A stretch of DNA of 64,000 nt from Alphaproteobacteria bacterium (GCA_030433335.1 JAUILL010000010.1:52954-116953), one strand, 5' to 3'. Positions 1 through 11,225 are shown, counted from the first letter of the stretch. Notes: a model not told the origin generated them from the sequence alone. Numbers and translations: made by a program.

Positions 1-459
1 CTTGATGTCGGGCAGCGTTTCCGCCACGCGCTGGAAGGTTTCCTTGGTCTTGCGCCAGTCATAGGCGCTGTCCCCCGGCCCTGCGATCCCCAGCACCGAC
101 AGCTGCGGGATTTCGTTGGCCACCGCGATCACCTTGCGCGCGGCCTGTTCGGGTGTCAGGCGTTCCGAAACCACACCAGGGCGGCTTTCGTTGGCGCAGT
201 CGTATTTGCGGTTACAGTAGTTGCACTGGATGTTGCAGGCGGGCGCGACCGCCACGTGCATCCGTGCGAAATAGTGATGAGCCTCTTCGGAGTAGCAGGG
301 GTGGTCTTTGACCTTTGCCCAAGTTTCCGGATCCATGTCCTCGGGCGCGTCGGACGATCCACAACTGGACGAAGAACACCCCTCGGACTCAAGCGCCTTG
401 GTCAGGCTGTCCTTTGATCCGACCGAAAGGCCGTTAAGTGAAATCACATTGGCGGTCAT
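1..459 (-). CDS. nifB: Nitrogenase cofactor biosynthesis protein NifB, N-terminal part (runs off window start)
   Basis: Minus-strand reading [19 protein letters not shown]...[51 protein letters not shown], with radical-SAM CxxxCxxC motif typical of NifB; downstream of a sigma54 promoter. Confidence 0.95.
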   Translation of the reverse strand, partial: MTANVISLNGLSVGSKDSLTKALESEGCSSSSCGSSDAPEDMDPETWAKVKDHPCYSEEAHHYFARMHVAVAPACNIQCNYCNRKYDCANESRPGVVSERLTPEQAARKVIAVANEIPQLSVLGIAGPGDSAYDWRKTKETFQRVAETLPDIK

Positions 460-509
460 TGGCGTTTCCTCGCTGTTGCGTCACTGGTCCTGTCTGTCTG
501 AATTGATCC

Positions 510-526
510 AGCAACGAAGAGGCCAA
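510..526 (-). promoter_or_regulatory. sigma54 -24/-12 promoter of nifB
   Basis: Reverse complement TTGGCCTCTTCGTTGCT; GG-N10-GC spacing. Confidence 0.8.
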
Positions 527-566
527 GCGAGTAACCCCCTGATATCCCGTCTTTTGTCGTTTCCAT

Positions 567-582
567 TGTCCGGTGTCCGACA
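567..582. promoter_or_regulatory. NifA upstream activator sequence (UAS) of nifB
   Basis: Perfect TGT-CCGGTGTCCG-ACA (TGT-N10-ACA), upstream of the -24/-12 element. Confidence 0.8.
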
Positions 583-602
583 ATGCACCTGCAGCATAGG
601 GA

Positions 603-640
603 CAAAAGCAAACGCGCGGGGCCATGGGGCCACCGCGCGC
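603..640 (-). terminator. Rho-independent-like terminator after nifA
   Basis: Minus strand GCGCGCGGTGGCCCCATGGCCCCGCGCGTTTGCTTTTG: GC-rich stem followed by T-rich tract. Confidence 0.7.
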
Positions 641-665
641 TGCTCTGGGGTATTTCTGAGGTGCT

Positions 666-2441
666 TTAGATTTTGCGGACCTCCACGTCGTATTTCTGCA
701 AGGCATAGGCGATCTGGCGGGGTGTCATCCCCAGAAGCCGCGCGGCCTTGGCCTTGACCCAGCCCGCCTCTTCCATTGCGGCGATCAGCTCGTCCCGCTC
801 GGTGTTGGCGGTTTTCTTGCGCACAAGGCCGCTGGCTTCGCGCTCTGGTTCTTCTTCGATCTCGGACTCATCCTCGATAGGTCGTCGCCGGACGCTAGGG
901 GTCAGAACGCTGCCCACGGAGAGGCCCCCGATAGGCGAGGCCCCCTCTTGCAGCCGCCAGAGTTCGGCAGACAGGCACGACCCCTGATTACAGGCCAGTT
1001 CACGCCCCAAGACCACGGCACCGTTGGACAGCGCCGCTGCCCTGTTCACGCAGTTCTCCAGCTCTCGCACGTTGCCTGGAAACTTGCATTTGCAAATGGT
1101 TTCAAAGGCATTCGGGGCAAAGCGCACCTCTGTCCCGTTCGTTTTATTGAACCGATCGAGGAAAAGTTGCGCCAAGGGGCGGATGTCCGAGGGACGCTCT
1201 CTGAGCGGCGGCAAAACGATGGGGACCACGCAAATACGGAAGTAAAGGTCCGCGCGGAACAGCCCCCGCGCAACAGCATCTTCCAGATCGCGGTTGGTGG
1301 CCGCGACGATGCGGGTATCGACCTTAATAGTCTTGGTCCCGCCGACCCGCTCGAATTCCCCTTCCTGCAGGACACGCAGGAGTTTCGTCTGAAAGGTCGG
1401 GCTGATCTCGCCGATCTCGTCTAGGAACAGAGTGCCACCGTCCGCCAACTCGAAACGCCCTTTTTTCAGGGTGTTAGCACCGGTAAAGGCGCCCTTTTCG
1501 TGGCCAAAGAGTTCCGACTCCAGAAGTGTTTCCGACAAGGCCGCACAGTTCACACGCACGAACGGCCCTTTGCTGCGGTTCGACTGACTGTGAACGGCGC
1601 GGGCGAACAACTCTTTGCCCGTCCCGCTTTCCCCGCGCAGCAGAACCGGCGTTCGGGTTGCCGCCACGCGCTTCACCTGCGCAATCACATCGGCAATCGC
1701 GGGGCTGTCGCCAACGATGCCTTCGACCTTGACGCGTACCGGTTTATCCCCGCGCTGCTCGCTGATGCTTTGCAGCAGGCGGCGGGTATCGGCTTGGGCG
1801 CGCTCTCGGTCACGGGCAATCAGGCGGCGGAACCGCAACGCCTGCTCCAGCAACGACGCCACCATGGTGAGCACGCGCACATCCAGATCCGACTGCCCTG
1901 CCCGCGGGCTATCATGGCTGCGGAACGCGGCCAGCACCCCAAGAACAAAGTGGCTCTGATCCGGATCGCGCAAGGGCACGGCGATCATGGTCTGGCCCGT
2001 CCCTCGCAATCGGGGTGGAACGGCGCCCGCGCCGAACTCTTCTTCCAGATCAAAGGACACCAGAGGCACCCCTGATTTGAACATCAGCCGCGCCACTTTG
2101 GTCGGCAAAATCTCTGATGGTTCAGTCCCGACGGACATCGGGAACGTGGTGGCCGCAATCACATAAGGATTTGTTTCCTTTGGCCTATTTGCACTGTCAG
2201 ACCTGCGCTCTGACAACAGTGCCAGAACCCCGTGTTTCAGGTCCAAAAACGATGACAAGACATTCAAAATCTCCGGCACAACCTCGATCGGATCGGGGGC
2301 CGTGGCAAAGGTCTTGGCTATCGCGTAAATCGCGTCCAGCGCCATGCTATTTGTTGCACTGCGTGCGATGTCTGCTGGCTTTGAGGCGCTGTCACCGGTC
2401 ACGGTGGCGGCGTCTTCGGGCTTGCTCTCCAAATCAATCAT
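666..2441 (-). CDS. nifA: Nif-specific transcriptional activator NifA (GAF, AAA+, HTH)
   Basis: [39 protein letters not shown]-terminal [27 protein letters not shown]-terminal GAF-like region. Confidence 0.96.
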   Translation of the reverse strand: MIDLESKPEDAATVTGDSASKPADIARSATNSMALDAIYAIAKTFATAPDPIEVVPEILNVLSSFLDLKHGVLALLSERRSDSANRPKETNPYVIAATTFPMSVGTEPSEILPTKVARLMFKSGVPLVSFDLEEEFGAGAVPPRLRGTGQTMIAVPLRDPDQSHFVLGVLAAFRSHDSPRAGQSDLDVRVLTMVASLLEQALRFRRLIARDRERAQADTRRLLQSISEQRGDKPVRVKVEGIVGDSPAIADVIAQVKRVAATRTPVLLRGESGTGKELFARAVHSQSNRSKGPFVRVNCAALSETLLESELFGHEKGAFTGANTLKKGRFELADGGTLFLDEIGEISPTFQTKLLRVLQEGEFERVGGTKTIKVDTRIVAATNRDLEDAVARGLFRADLYFRICVVPIVLPPLRERPSDIRPLAQLFLDRFNKTNGTEVRFAPNAFETICKCKFPGNVRELENCVNRAAALSNGAVVLGRELACNQGSCLSAELWRLQEGASPIGGLSVGSVLTPSVRRRPIEDESEIEEEPEREASGLVRKKTANTERDELIAAMEEAGWVKAKAARLLGMTPRQIAYALQKYDVEVRKI

Positions 2442-2671
2442 CCTCGAAGCGTCCTATCTGGCAGCTCCTCCCATTGAATTGCGACGTCTGTGGCCCTCCT
2501 CCAAAGGCCGCCACACGGGCAGAAGTCGCAGTTCCAGACTAGCAGAGGCGCTGTTTCTCGACCCGACGATGTTGCGCAAAAACCCCAAGTTTTGTTGAAC
2601 GAAACTGTGATCGCCCGTTCCCTAAGCAGTCTGATCGCCGAGGAACGACATTCTTGTGGGATCGGGGGGCC

Positions 2672-3964
2672 TCAGGCCTCGGCGGCGATGGCTTTGCGGC
2701 GGCGGTCATAGGATGAGCCGAGTCCCAAAGCGACTCGGTACTTGGCAACGGTGCGGCGTGCGATCCGCAGGCCAGAACTGCGCGCCAGCGTGACGATCTG
2801 GTCGTCGCTCAGCGGATTGGAACGGTCTTCGGCGCCGATCACCTCTTGGACAAAGTTAAGCGCGCGGTCCCGAGACACAGCCGCCCCGCCCCCCGTCGCT
2901 TTGACCGCCCGCGCAAAGAATGCCCGCAGTGGCAGGGCGCGGGTCGGCGTCTGGATCATCCGCCCCGAGAGTGCCCGACTGACCGTCGAGGCATGTAGGC
3001 CAACCTCGGCCGCTACATCCTCTAGGCTCAGGGGCTCTAGATAGGCCGGTCCGCCATCCAGAAACGCGCCCTGCCGCGCGACCAGAACAGCTGCCGAGCG
3101 CAGCAAAGTGTCCCCACGCCGCTCCAACGCCTGCGCGAGTTCGCGTGCTTCGTTCAAGGCGCGGCGACGGTCGGCGGCGGCATCCTCGTCCAAAGTGCCA
3201 TCCTCCATACGTTCATCCCGCACTGTGATCGTGGCAGAGGTCGCACGATTCAACTCGACCACCCAGCCATCGTCCGTTTTGGTGGCGATCAGATCAGGGG
3301 GGAAAACAGGCGCAGGCGTGTGGTCAAAGGCCATCCCCGGTTTCGGCGAGAACGCCCGCAGCTGCGCCACGATTTCTGGCAAGTCGCTCAGATCACAATC
3401 GCACAGATCAGCCAGTTCAGCGTGGCGATTCTGGGTCAGCATGTCCAAGTTGTCGATCAGCGTCTCCAGCTCCCACGTCAGCACATCAGCTTCGCGGGCC
3501 TGAATCCGCATACAATCCGCCAGATCGCGAGCAAACAGGCCCGCGGGTTCGAACTCTTGCAAAACCTTTAGAGTGCTTTCGGCCCGTGCGATGGGCACGC
3601 CCGCCTGCAAAGCAACGGTTTCAACGGTCTGCCCCAGCCACCCCGACGGCTCCAACGCCTCGGCAAAGCGCAGGGCGATCATATGATCTGCGGGCGCGGA
3701 AAAGGCCTGCTCGATCTGGTCAGCCACATGGGCCATCAAACTAGGACGGTCCGAGGCGACACTGGCAAGGGCGTCAAAATCTTCGGCCCCACGCGCGGCC
3801 AGCGCACTTGGGGGGGCGTAGTCGACATAGGGGTTGGCCTGCGCCCGTTCGGCCAGATAATCGGACAGGTCGCTTGATGACATGCCCAGAATGGCCAGTG
3901 ACTGCAGCATCTGCCGACCCATCTGCATCGTCTGGCGTTGCGAGAGCGTCTGAGCAAATTCCAT
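2672..3964 (-). CDS. rpoN: RNA polymerase sigma-54 factor, nif-linked copy
   Basis: MEFAQTLSQRQTMQMGRQMLQSLAILG... and C-terminal RpoN box ARRTVAKYR; start chosen at MEFAQ inside the longer ORF. Confidence 0.95.
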   Translation of the reverse strand: MEFAQTLSQRQTMQMGRQMLQSLAILGMSSSDLSDYLAERAQANPYVDYAPPSALAARGAEDFDALASVASDRPSLMAHVADQIEQAFSAPADHMIALRFAEALEPSGWLGQTVETVALQAGVPIARAESTLKVLQEFEPAGLFARDLADCMRIQAREADVLTWELETLIDNLDMLTQNRHAELADLCDCDLSDLPEIVAQLRAFSPKPGMAFDHTPAPVFPPDLIATKTDDGWVVELNRATSATITVRDERMEDGTLDEDAAADRRRALNEARELAQALERRGDTLLRSAAVLVARQGAFLDGGPAYLEPLSLEDVAAEVGLHASTVSRALSGRMIQTPTRALPLRAFFARAVKATGGGAAVSRDRALNFVQEVIGAEDRSNPLSDDQIVTLARSSGLRIARRTVAKYRVALGLGSSYDRRRKAIAAEA

Positions 3965-4057
3965 GAGTCCTACCCTATCATGCGGCCTTGTTTTCTTGGG
4001 CATCCTGCGGGTCGGCCGCTGCGGAATTTCCGCAGGATGCTGGGAAATGCAGCAGAT

Positions 4058-4756
4058 CTATCTGGCACAGATCACTTGGCCGACCGCAGCCAGCTTTGGC
4101 CCGACGCCGTGCGCCTCGCCTTCGGTGACGGACCGGACCTGCCCGTCTTGCAAGGTCACGACCTGATGGCACAAGCGGCGGATCTCTTCGGGGGCGTGAC
4201 TGATGTAGATCATCGGGATTTGGGTCTGGCGCTGCACCCGTGCGATCAGGTCCAGCGTACGCGCCTTCAAAGCGGGATCGAGCGCCGAGACGGGCTCGTC
4301 CAGCAGCAGAAGTTCAGGTTCCGCCATCAGCGAACGGGCAATGGCAACACGCTGGCGTTCGCCGCCTGACAGCCGTAAAGGGCGGGCGTTCAGCAGGTGG
4401 GTCAGGTCGAGCGCCTCAATCACCTCGTGCCAGAAAACCGTGCCTCGGTTCTGCGAACCATAGGCCAGATTGCGTTCGACGGACATGTGCGGAAACAGAA
4501 GCCCGTCCTGAAACACCACACCGATCCGGCGCTGCGCGGGAGGGACATTCAGGCCAAGGGTGCTGTTGAACAAAGGCCGCCCCGACAGGGAAATGCACCC
4601 CTGCCGCGGTTTCAGATGTCCAGCGAGGCAAGAAAACAGTGTCGACTTCCCCGACCCAGAGCGGCCAATCAACCCCGTGATCCCGACTGCAGGCAGCGAC
4701 AGGTTCACATTCAGATGAAAGTCCCCTTGGCGGTGGTTCAGGCGCAGATCGATCAT
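4058..4756 (-). CDS. modC: Molybdate ABC transporter ATP-binding protein
   Basis: Walker A GRSGSGKST, signature LSGGERQRVAIARSL, Walker B LLLLDEPVSALD; adjacent to modB/modA. Confidence 0.93.
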   Translation of the reverse strand: MIDLRLNHRQGDFHLNVNLSLPAVGITGLIGRSGSGKSTLFSCLAGHLKPRQGCISLSGRPLFNSTLGLNVPPAQRRIGVVFQDGLLFPHMSVERNLAYGSQNRGTVFWHEVIEALDLTHLLNARPLRLSGGERQRVAIARSLMAEPELLLLDEPVSALDPALKARTLDLIARVQRQTQIPMIYISHAPEEIRRLCHQVVTLQDGQVRSVTEGEAHGVGPKLAAVGQVICAR

Positions 4757-5448
4757 GCGGGCACCTCTTGAAGGCTGGTGCGGCGGGCGATGGCCTCGGA
4801 CGCGAGCAGCGCACCACCGGCCAGAACGAGCGACAAGATGCACAGGCGCAGGGCCGCCGCATCGCCGCCGGGGCTCTGGGTCACGGTAAAGAGCGCGAGC
4901 GGCAAAGTCTGGGTCTTGCCCGGAATGTTGCCCGCCAGTGTGATGGTTGCGCCGAATTCACCGACCGCGCGAGCGAAGGCCAAGGTCAGCCCCGTCAGAA
5001 TGCCCGGCGCCATGAGCGGCAATGTAACAGTGAAGAATACCCGCAGTTCCGACGCACCAAGGCTTCGGGCAGCGCGGGCCAAACGGGGGTCAATCGCCTC
5101 GGCCGATTGGCGAATGGCGCGGACCATCAACGGAAAGCCAACTACCGCGCAAGCAATGACAACGGCGCTCTCGGTGAAGGCGATACGCAGGCCAAGCAGA
5201 TCATAGAGCGGCCCACCGATCAGCCCTTTGCGCCCAAGCAAGAGCAGCAACAGATACCCCAGCACCACGGGCGGCAGCACCAAAGGCAAATGGACAAAGG
5301 CATTGAGCAGCCCGTGACCGGGGAAGCGTTTCACCCCCAGTACCCAACCGAGGCCAATCGCGAAAGGCAAAGCCCAGAGCACCGCCAAGGACGACGCCCT
5401 TAGGGACAGGACCAGTGCCGACATTTCGGTGGGGCTTAGGCCGAACAT
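4753..5448 (-). CDS. modB: Molybdate ABC transporter permease
   Basis: MFGLSPTEMSALVLSLRASSLAVLWALPFAIGLGWVL...; EFGATITLAGNIPGKTQTLPLALF typical of ModB; overlaps modA stop. Confidence 0.93.
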   Translation of the reverse strand: MFGLSPTEMSALVLSLRASSLAVLWALPFAIGLGWVLGVKRFPGHGLLNAFVHLPLVLPPVVLGYLLLLLLGRKGLIGGPLYDLLGLRIAFTESAVVIACAVVGFPLMVRAIRQSAEAIDPRLARAARSLGASELRVFFTVTLPLMAPGILTGLTLAFARAVGEFGATITLAGNIPGKTQTLPLALFTVTQSPGGDAAALRLCILSLVLAGGALLASEAIARRTSLQEVPA

Positions 5449-6197
5449 CACATGCCCTCCGGTCCGGTCACGAACCCATAGCCTGCCAGAACGTCCTGCC
5501 CCTCGGGCGACATGAGATAGGCGGTCAGGGCCATCGCGCCAACGGCGTCTTCGCCTTGGGCGACCGGTGCGATCAGGTATTGGATGGGGGGATGACTGTC
5601 CTTGGGTAGGCGGGCGACGATGGAGACGCCCTCGTCCAGCGCGGTATCGCTGGAATAAACCAAGCCATAGGCCGCCTCTCCGGTCGAGACCGCCGTTAGG
5701 GTCGCTAAGGTATTCCTGACGGGGACGAAGCCGTCTTGGATGCCGTCCCACACCCCAAGTGCCTGCAAAGAGGCTTTGCCATAGGCGCCAACAGGGGCGC
5801 TTTCGGGGTCGGCCATGACGAAATTCTCAACGTCTAGCGCTGCGGGCAGGTCGGCAGGCGCGATAGAAGCCGCGCCCTTGGGCCCGATCAGCACCAGAGC
5901 GTTCGACATCAATTCCAGCACCGCGTCTTCTTGCACCAGACCAGCGTCGATCAAGTAGGTCATCCACTTGGGGTTGGCCGAGATGAACAGATCCGCCGGT
6001 GCGCCCTGTTCGATCTGGCGGGCCAACCCGCCCGAAGCGCCATAGCTGGTGACCGCTGCGATGCCCGACTGGCTGATCGCCGCGTCCACCGCCCCGCTGG
6101 TCGAGGCCGCCGCAAGCAGCGTCGGCTCTGCCACAGCGGGGGCCGTGAGCAGCGAACAGATCGCGACCGCGGCGCGCAGCATCACCCCGCGCATCAT
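5448..6197 (-). CDS. modA: Molybdate-binding periplasmic protein
   Basis: Signal peptide then LLAAASTSGAVDAAIS...YGASGGLARQIEQGAPADLFISANPKWM, typical of ModA. Confidence 0.93.
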   Translation of the reverse strand: MMRGVMLRAAVAICSLLTAPAVAEPTLLAAASTSGAVDAAISQSGIAAVTSYGASGGLARQIEQGAPADLFISANPKWMTYLIDAGLVQEDAVLELMSNALVLIGPKGAASIAPADLPAALDVENFVMADPESAPVGAYGKASLQALGVWDGIQDGFVPVRNTLATLTAVSTGEAAYGLVYSSDTALDEGVSIVARLPKDSHPPIQYLIAPVAQGEDAVGAMALTAYLMSPEGQDVLAGYGFVTGPEGM

Positions 6198-6541
6198 TCG
6201 ACCGCCAGTTTCAAGCTGTCGATGCCGACGAATTTTGCCTTCAGTTTGGCTTCTTCGTCTTTGAAAACCTTGAAGACTTTCTCTTTCAGCGGGGTGCTCT
6301 CGATGAAATCGCTGTACGCTTTGGCCAAAAGCGCCCGCGCCTCTAGGAACAGGGCGTCATTGTCTTTGCCCGCTGCATCCAGATCGCGCAGATAGGTGCC
6401 AAAGCGCTTCATGATGTGCAGGCGCGAGACGTTGACGATCTCTTGCTCGTAGGGCAGCAGCAGGTAGGTAAAGATATCTTCGGCCGAAGACAATTTGCCG
6501 ATGTGGTCCAGAACGCCGTTCTCTTCGAAATCCTTGGGCAT
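6194..6541 (-). CDS. nifW: Nitrogenase stabilizing/protective protein NifW
   Basis: 115 aa, LSSAEDIFTYLLLPYEQEIVNVSRLHIMKRF, NifW-like; nif context. Confidence 0.9.
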   Translation of the reverse strand: MPKDFEENGVLDHIGKLSSAEDIFTYLLLPYEQEIVNVSRLHIMKRFGTYLRDLDAAGKDNDALFLEARALLAKAYSDFIESTPLKEKVFKVFKDEEAKLKAKFVGIDSLKLAVE

Positions 6542-6567
6542 GGTCTTAACTCCTGTTGCGTGTGAAA

Positions 6568-7296
6568 TCAGTGGGGCAGTCGATCCTGATGGACCGAGCA
6601 GCTGTCGGTTTTGGTGGTGGGCGCGCTGCGGTCCAGCGCCGCACCAGTGCGGTCGCGGGCGGCCAGTCGCGCCTCTAGGAAGGCGATACGGTCCGTCATC
6701 TGGGCCAAGGCCCGGCCGACGGGATCGGGGATCAGATGGTGGTTCAGGTCGACACGGTAGGTCTGGCTGACAGGGCGGTCGGTTTGCACGATCCGCGCGG
6801 GAATGCCGACTACGGTGGTTTCGGCGGGGACTTCCTCGACCACAACCGAGTTTGCACCCACACGGGCCCCTGCCCGCACGGTGATTGGCCCCAGAATTTT
6901 CGCACCCGCTCCGACCATTACCCCATCTTCAAGCGTGGGATGGCGTTTTCCGGGCGACCAAGACACGCCGCCAAGGGTGACACCGTGATAGAGCGTCACG
7001 TCACGCCCGACTTCGGCGGTTTCCCCGATCACGACGCCAGAGCCGTGGTCGATGAAGAAGCCAGCCGCAATTTTAGCTCCCGGATGGATGTCGATGCCTG
7101 TGGCCGCGCGGGCCAGATAGGACAGCAGTCGCGCGGCGAATTTCCACTTGGCTGTCCAAAGCTTGTGGGCAATCCGGTGGGCGACAATCGCATGCAGGCC
7201 CGGATAGGTCAGCGCGGTTTCGATCCGGCCTCGGGCCGCGGGGTCGCGGTCACGGATGGCGGCAAAATCGCTGGCGACGAGCTGGCGAAAGGTCAT
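6568..7296 (-). CDS. cysE: Serine O-acetyltransferase (nif-associated CysE/NifP)
   Basis: Hexapeptide repeats, [42 protein letters not shown]. Confidence 0.92.
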   Translation of the reverse strand: MTFRQLVASDFAAIRDRDPAARGRIETALTYPGLHAIVAHRIAHKLWTAKWKFAARLLSYLARAATGIDIHPGAKIAAGFFIDHGSGVVIGETAEVGRDVTLYHGVTLGGVSWSPGKRHPTLEDGVMVGAGAKILGPITVRAGARVGANSVVVEEVPAETTVVGIPARIVQTDRPVSQTYRVDLNHHLIPDPVGRALAQMTDRIAFLEARLAARDRTGAALDRSAPTTKTDSCSVHQDRLPH

Positions 7297-8474
7297 ACTC
7301 GGCGCTCCTCTGGGCTAGCGGCCAGAACGCGGGTCAGTCGGGCGACCATGCGCGCCAAGTCTTCGGGCGTGGCGCTGCGTTTCACTTTGACCGCATGACG
7401 GCGCAGTAATGGCCGCAGGCGTTCGGCGATGTCATCTGTGGCGGGCAGACCCGCTGCCTCCAGAGCGGCGCGCAGGCCCGCGATGCCGGAATGTTTGCCA
7501 ATCACGATCTGACGCTCGCGTCCGAACCGCGCGGGGGCACAGCGGGGGTCCTCATAGGTGTCTGCACATTTCAGGATGGCATCGACGTGGATACCGGCCT
7601 CGTGGGCAAAGACCATCTCGCCGGTGATCGGCTTGGCGGGGGGCAGAGCGCGGCCAGAGGCCATGGCGACAGTCAAAGACAGCGCGGGCAAGGCGCGCAG
7701 GTCGATGCCTGTGGCGATCCCGTTGGCTTCGAGCGCGGCAGCGACTTCTTCCAACGCGGCGTTTCCTGCCCGTTCGCCAAGCCCGTTGACGGTGACGGAG
7801 AGATGGGTCGCCCCTGCATGGGCGGCCATCATGGTGTTGGCCGAGGCCATGCCGAAATCATTGTGGGCGTGAAATTCGATGGGCAGAGGGATGCGCGAAG
7901 TCAGGTCCGCCACCAGACGGTAGGCCGCCATCGGGTCCAGAATGCCCAAGGTATCGGCCAGCCGGAACCGGATCGCGCCCGCGGCGGCGGCCACTTCGGC
8001 CAGTCGGACCAGAAATTCGGGATTGGTGCGGCTGGCATCTTCGGCGCCGATGGACACCTCTAGGCCACGCTCGGTCGCACAATAGACCAGTGCCGCCGTC
8101 TCGGTCAGGATCCAATCGCGGTCGCGGCGCAATTTGCCTTCGAGCTGGCGGTCCGAGGTCGGAACAGCGAAGTGCACGCGGCGGACGCCGGTCTTCTGGG
8201 CCATGTCCAGATCGCTCAGGCGCAGGCGGCACCAGACCACAGGGGTCGCCCGCCGCAGTTCCGTAGCCAAGGCGCGGATTTCGGCCAATTCCTCGTAACC
8301 CATAGCGGCTACACCGAGTTCGATCTCGGCCACGCCCGCGTCGTCCAACGTGCGGGCAATGGCCAGTTTTTCGGCCAGAGAAAAGGCCACGCCCGCCGTT
8401 TGCTCGCCATCCCGCAGGGTGGTGTCGCACAAGGTCACCGGCAGTGGGGTCTGGATCGGAGCAAACAGCGTCAT
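7293..8474 (-). CDS. nifV: Homocitrate synthase NifV
   Basis: [35 protein letters not shown]; start set at MTLFAPIQ, 11 bp after nifS stop. Confidence 0.94.
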   Translation of the reverse strand: MTLFAPIQTPLPVTLCDTTLRDGEQTAGVAFSLAEKLAIARTLDDAGVAEIELGVAAMGYEELAEIRALATELRRATPVVWCRLRLSDLDMAQKTGVRRVHFAVPTSDRQLEGKLRRDRDWILTETAALVYCATERGLEVSIGAEDASRTNPEFLVRLAEVAAAAGAIRFRLADTLGILDPMAAYRLVADLTSRIPLPIEFHAHNDFGMASANTMMAAHAGATHLSVTVNGLGERAGNAALEEVAAALEANGIATGIDLRALPALSLTVAMASGRALPPAKPITGEMVFAHEAGIHVDAILKCADTYEDPRCAPARFGRERQIVIGKHSGIAGLRAALEAAGLPATDDIAERLRPLLRRHAVKVKRSATPEDLARMVARLTRVLAASPEERRV

Positions 8475-8484
8475 GGCACTCTCC

Positions 8485-9687
8485 TTAGGCGTAAGCGGGG
8501 GTGAAGCCGCCGGGCTGTGCGCCCTCTTCGGACCAGAACGGGGACATCTGGCGCAGGCTGGCGATGATGCCCGGGACCACTTCGAGCACGCGGTCGATGT
8601 CGGCTTCGGTCGTCTCACTGCTGAGCGAGAACCGGATCGCGCCGTGGGCTGCGGTAAAGGGAATGTCCATCGCCCGCAGCACGTGGCTGGGTTCCAGAGA
8701 GCCCGAGGTGCAGGCCGACCCGGACGAGGCTGCAATCCCCGCTTGGTTCAGCTTCAGCAGGATCGCTTCGCCTTCGATATATTCAAACGCGATGGTCGAA
8801 GTGTTGGGCAGACGGTCCAGCGGATCACCGGTCACAAAGCAGTGGCCGACAGTCTCTAGCAGGCCCTTTTCCAGCTTGTCGCGCAGAGCGATCATGCGGG
8901 CGGTGTCTTCGGCCATCGAGCCTAGGGCCATCTCAGCTGCAACGCCCAAGCCGATGATTGCAGGCGCATTTTCGGTGCCCGCCCGACGACCGCGTTCCTG
9001 GTGGCCACCCCGCAGGAGCGGGCGGAACCGCGTTCCCTTGCGCAGGTAGAGCGCACCCAAGCCTTTGGGCCCGTGGAACTTGTGCGAGGACAGGGATAGC
9101 ATGTCGATGTCGGTGGTTTTCAGGTCAATCGGCAGCTTGCCCACAGCCTGAACCGCGTCCGTGTGGAACAGGGCGCCGACTTCGTGGGCCAGTTCCGCCA
9201 GACCGTCCACGGGGAACACCGTTCCAGTCTCGTTATTGGCCCACATAAAGCTGACCAGAGCGACCTTTTCCGACAGCGCCGCGCGATAGGCATCAATGTC
9301 CAGACGGCCCTGTTTGTCCACGGGGATGCGGTGGACGACCACGCCTTCGTGCTTTTCGAGCCAATCGCAGAGCGACAGGATCGCCGGGTGCTCGACCATC
9401 GAGGTGATGATCTCGTTCCGACCTTGCATCACCTGCAAAGCCGAGCGGATTGCGGTGTTGTTCGACTCCGTCCCGCCCGAGGTAAAGATGATCTCGTGGT
9501 CGAATTCCGCGCCGATCAGAGCCTGCAGGGATTTGCGAGCCTTGCGCAGAGCGCCGCCAACTTCCGCGCCAAAGGCGTGGATCGACGAGGCATTGCCGAA
9601 CTGCTCGGTGAAATAGGGCAGCATGGCGTCCACAACTTCGGGAAAGACGCGTGTGGTGGCGTTGTTGTCCAGATAGACAGGGGTCAT
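8485..9687 (-). CDS. nifS: Cysteine desulfurase NifS
   Basis: [68 protein letters not shown]. Confidence 0.96.
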   Translation of the reverse strand: MTPVYLDNNATTRVFPEVVDAMLPYFTEQFGNASSIHAFGAEVGGALRKARKSLQALIGAEFDHEIIFTSGGTESNNTAIRSALQVMQGRNEIITSMVEHPAILSLCDWLEKHEGVVVHRIPVDKQGRLDIDAYRAALSEKVALVSFMWANNETGTVFPVDGLAELAHEVGALFHTDAVQAVGKLPIDLKTTDIDMLSLSSHKFHGPKGLGALYLRKGTRFRPLLRGGHQERGRRAGTENAPAIIGLGVAAEMALGSMAEDTARMIALRDKLEKGLLETVGHCFVTGDPLDRLPNTSTIAFEYIEGEAILLKLNQAGIAASSGSACTSGSLEPSHVLRAMDIPFTAAHGAIRFSLSSETTEADIDRVLEVVPGIIASLRQMSPFWSEEGAQPGGFTPAYA

Positions 9688-9700
9688 CGCAGGCGTCTCC

Positions 9701-10726
9701 TCAGGTTTTCGCGACGGGCATCACGCGGACCATGCGGCCCAGAGCTTCGGTGATCTTCTTTTGCAGGCCGCCAAGGGTGTGGCTGGCCAGCTGGCAGCCC
9801 GAGCACGCACCGGAAAGGTGGACAAGCACGAGGCTGCCTTCCATATCGACCAGCTCCACATCGCCGCCATCGGCGTTAAAGACAGGGCGCATTTCCTCGA
9901 TAATCTTCGAGACAACGATCGCCTCTTTGGCAGGGCTGTATTTGGTCGGTGCTTCGGCGACCGCGACGGGTGCGGGGGCCGGAGCGGGTGCAGGCGCAGG
10001 CATTGCGATCTGGACCGGCGCAGGCGCGGCAGGGGCTGCTGCGGGCGCGGGCTTCAGGTCAGGGATGACAAAACCGGTGGCTTTCTTTTTCACGGGCTTC
10101 GGAGCCGCGCCAAAGACATAGGCCTCGTCCGCTGCGATCAGCCCTTCGGCAACCATGGCCTTGTTGGTGTCCGCCAGCAGCTCTTCCAGCGGTTCGCGGC
10201 AGGAGTTACAGCCGCCGCCCGCTTTGGTGTAAAATGTCACCATCTCCAGCGTGGTCAGCTTGTTGGTGCGGATGGCGCGTTCGATCATTCCCGCATCGAC
10301 GCCAAAGCATTTGCAGATCAGCGCGCCCTCTTCGTGGTCGTCATCCTCCAGCGTCTCGCCGGTATAGGCGGCGACGGCGGCGGTCAGTGCCTCTTGGCCC
10401 ATGACAGAGCAGTGCATCTTTTCGGGGGGCAGACCGTCAAGGAAATCGGCGATGTCCTGATTGGTCAGCTTGCGGGCTTCGTCGATGGATTTGCCAATGA
10501 TCAACTCGGTCAGTGCCGAGGACGACGCAATCGCCGAGCCGCATCCGAATGTCTGGAATTTGGCATCCTCGATGATGTTCGTCTCGGGGTTCACCTTCAG
10601 CATTAGCTTCAGCGCATCCCCGCACGACAGAGAGCCAACCTCGCCCACAGCGTTGGCGTCTGCCAGCGCGCCCGCATTGCGGGGGTTGAAGAAGTATTCT
10701 TTGACCTTGTCACTATATTCCCACAT
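9701..10726 (-). CDS. nifU: Fe-S scaffold protein NifU (IscU-like N-term, BFD-like 2Fe-2S middle, NFU C-term)
   Basis: [21 protein letters not shown]..., [34 protein letters not shown]. Confidence 0.96.
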   Translation of the reverse strand: MWEYSDKVKEYFFNPRNAGALADANAVGEVGSLSCGDALKLMLKVNPETNIIEDAKFQTFGCGSAIASSSALTELIIGKSIDEARKLTNQDIADFLDGLPPEKMHCSVMGQEALTAAVAAYTGETLEDDDHEEGALICKCFGVDAGMIERAIRTNKLTTLEMVTFYTKAGGGCNSCREPLEELLADTNKAMVAEGLIAADEAYVFGAAPKPVKKKATGFVIPDLKPAPAAAPAAPAPVQIAMPAPAPAPAPAPVAVAEAPTKYSPAKEAIVVSKIIEEMRPVFNADGGDVELVDMEGSLVLVHLSGACSGCQLASHTLGGLQKKITEALGRMVRVMPVAKT

Positions 10727-10741
10727 CGGGCGCGGCTCCTC

Positions 10742-11062
10742 TTAGCAGAACGATTTGCCGCAGCCGCAAGAGCTGGAGGCGTTGGGGTTTTCGAACACGA
10801 AACCGGACCCTTCGAGGCCGGTGACAAAGTCGATGGTGGTGCCCGACAGATGGGCCTGGCTTTCGGGGTCGATCAGGATGGTGACTTCGCCCGCTTGGAC
10901 GATGGCGTCATCGGGCTGTTGCTCTAGTTCCAGAGCCATGCCGTATTTCAGGCCGGCGCAGCCGCCGCCTTGCACCATGACACGCAGACCGGCCACGGGC
11001 TGTCCTGCCCCATCAATGGCGGTCTTGATTGCGCTGCGGGCGGGTTCGGTAATCTCGATCAT
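10742..11062 (-). CDS. nif-associated HesB/IscA Fe-S carrier
   Basis: MIEITEPARSAIKTAI...GGGCAGLKYGMAL...NASSSCGCGKSF, A-type carrier cysteines. Confidence 0.93.
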   Translation of the reverse strand: MIEITEPARSAIKTAIDGAGQPVAGLRVMVQGGGCAGLKYGMALELEQQPDDAIVQAGEVTILIDPESQAHLSGTTIDFVTGLEGSGFVFENPNASSSCGCGKSFC

Positions 11063-11102
11063 AGCACGCTCCTGTTGGATAAAAGGGATTTGCCATAGGT
11101 CC

Positions 11103-11119
11103 AGCAAGGAAGGGGCCAA
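11103..11119 (-). promoter_or_regulatory. sigma54 -24/-12 promoter upstream of iscA-nifUSV
   Basis: Reverse complement TTGGCCCCTTCCTTGCT; GG-N10-GC. Confidence 0.8.
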
Positions 11120-11225
11120 GCGTCAGGGGCACGCAATTTCAACGGGTTAACCGGAAGCCGACAATTGCCATTGGCGACAATGGCGGGTTTGTGACACTTC
11201 TTTTCGAAAGGGATGTTCGGGGGGA

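Noticed and set aside
9950-10060. Possible tandem repeat/minisatellite in nifU
   Set aside because: The repetition is explained by the Ala/Pro-rich protein linker; no exact DNA repeat array.
11161-11192. Candidate NifA UAS upstream of iscA-nifU
   Set aside because: Only degenerate matches (ATT-GCCATTGGCG-ACA, TAA-CCGGAAGCCG-ACA); no perfect TGT-N10-ACA, so not listed as a feature.
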